Shown one piece after another: positions 63,778-64,000 of a DNA stretch of 64,000 bases (position 1 is the first letter of the stretch; each line of letters opens with the position of its first letter). The stretch comes from Streptomyces sp. NK08204 (GTDB lineage: Bacteria; Actinomycetota; Actinomycetes; Streptomycetales; Streptomycetaceae): contig NZ_JAINVF010000005.1 in the NCBI RefSeq assembly GCF_020400585.1, positions 370,874-434,873 of the forward strand, given 5' to 3'. The position numbers and the translations under genes were made by a program. The notes under the pieces were generated by a model, which was not told the origin of the DNA, did no database searches, and saw nothing but the letters and a program-made list of their open reading frames with translations.

Positions 63778-64000
63778 TCTCCGGGTTGCCACGGAGCCGT
63801 AACGGTTCTCCGGCAACACTCCGCCGCCTCGAGCGGCACCCCCTCAAGCACAGCACGATCGCCCGTACGGGTTGATTTCGGCATGCCGGAATTCAATTCG
63901 AATAGGGACTCGGCGGCCCGGTTGGGAATCGCCGGTCGGATCCGCTAGGGTTTGAGGCGTCGGAACGGCCCAACAGCCGTGAGGACAAGCCCGACTGACT

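Overview
This is a high-GC actinobacterial chromosome segment that reads as the core region of a Streptomyces genome. The evidence is the GC-rich third-codon bias with many GTG starts, the developmental regulator bldC, an Lsr2-type nucleoid protein, valine dehydrogenase, AtrA, a SARP regulator and SpoIIE-type phosphatases. From memory, the gene order (purC - lsrL - purSQL - purF - purM - DUF3073 - vdh - bldC - hrpA ... M23 peptidase - trmB - atrA - ndh - phosphatase - MFS - MarR) follows S. coelicolor around SCO4069-SCO4122. A parS-like centromere site at 24678-24697 fits a position near the replication origin.

Layout. 1-4.4 kb: an unassigned protein at the window edge, a DMFase-like large protein, a pyrimidine-rich spacer, then purC. 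4.4-5.1 kb: three glycine tRNA genes on the minus strand. 5.1-15.4 kb: lsrL, diverging from the translationally coupled purS-purQ-purL; a drug-efflux/TetR pair with a mycothiol-enzyme-like gene and a META lipoprotein; then purF and purM. These five pur genes plus purC cover early and middle de novo purine synthesis. 15.5-24.5 kb: a DUF3073 protein, vdh, a conserved hypothetical, bldC with a long structured upstream region, a small CxxC protein, tRNA-Asp, hrpA and a small membrane protein. 24.6-24.9 kb: a Glu-Asp-Phe tRNA operon with the parS site inside it. 25-35 kb: a membrane metallophosphoesterase, a small zincin, a lipoprotein, a DEAD-box helicase with an RGG-like tail, a secreted VCBS-repeat protein and an amino-acid permease.

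35.1-40.7 kb lies between tRNA-Lys and initiator tRNA. It looks like a compact accessory segment: a PP2C phosphatase, a DUF5994 protein, and a small riboflavin-type locus made of GTP cyclohydrolase II (ribA), a MarR regulator, and a fused reductase-deaminase with its domains in reverse order. Matching palindromes upstream of ribA and between marR and the fusion gene suggest a single regulon.

40.9-64 kb: a c-di-AMP (ydaO-type) riboswitch ahead of an M23 peptidase, an aldo/keto reductase, a PrsW-like protease, trmB, an L-2-hydroxyglutarate oxidase, a sporulation-type TPR regulator, a degenerate asparagine-synthase homologue, a SARP/NB-ARC regulator, an ECF sigma factor fused to a zinc anti-sigma motif, a membrane segment and a sugar-binding-type module, then atrA/ndh, a PAS-PP2C-ATPase phosphatase, and an MFS/MarR pair with repeated operator-like sequences.

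Start codons were chosen by reading Shine-Dalgarno sequences. Functional calls come from recognising protein families by eye; no database search was run.
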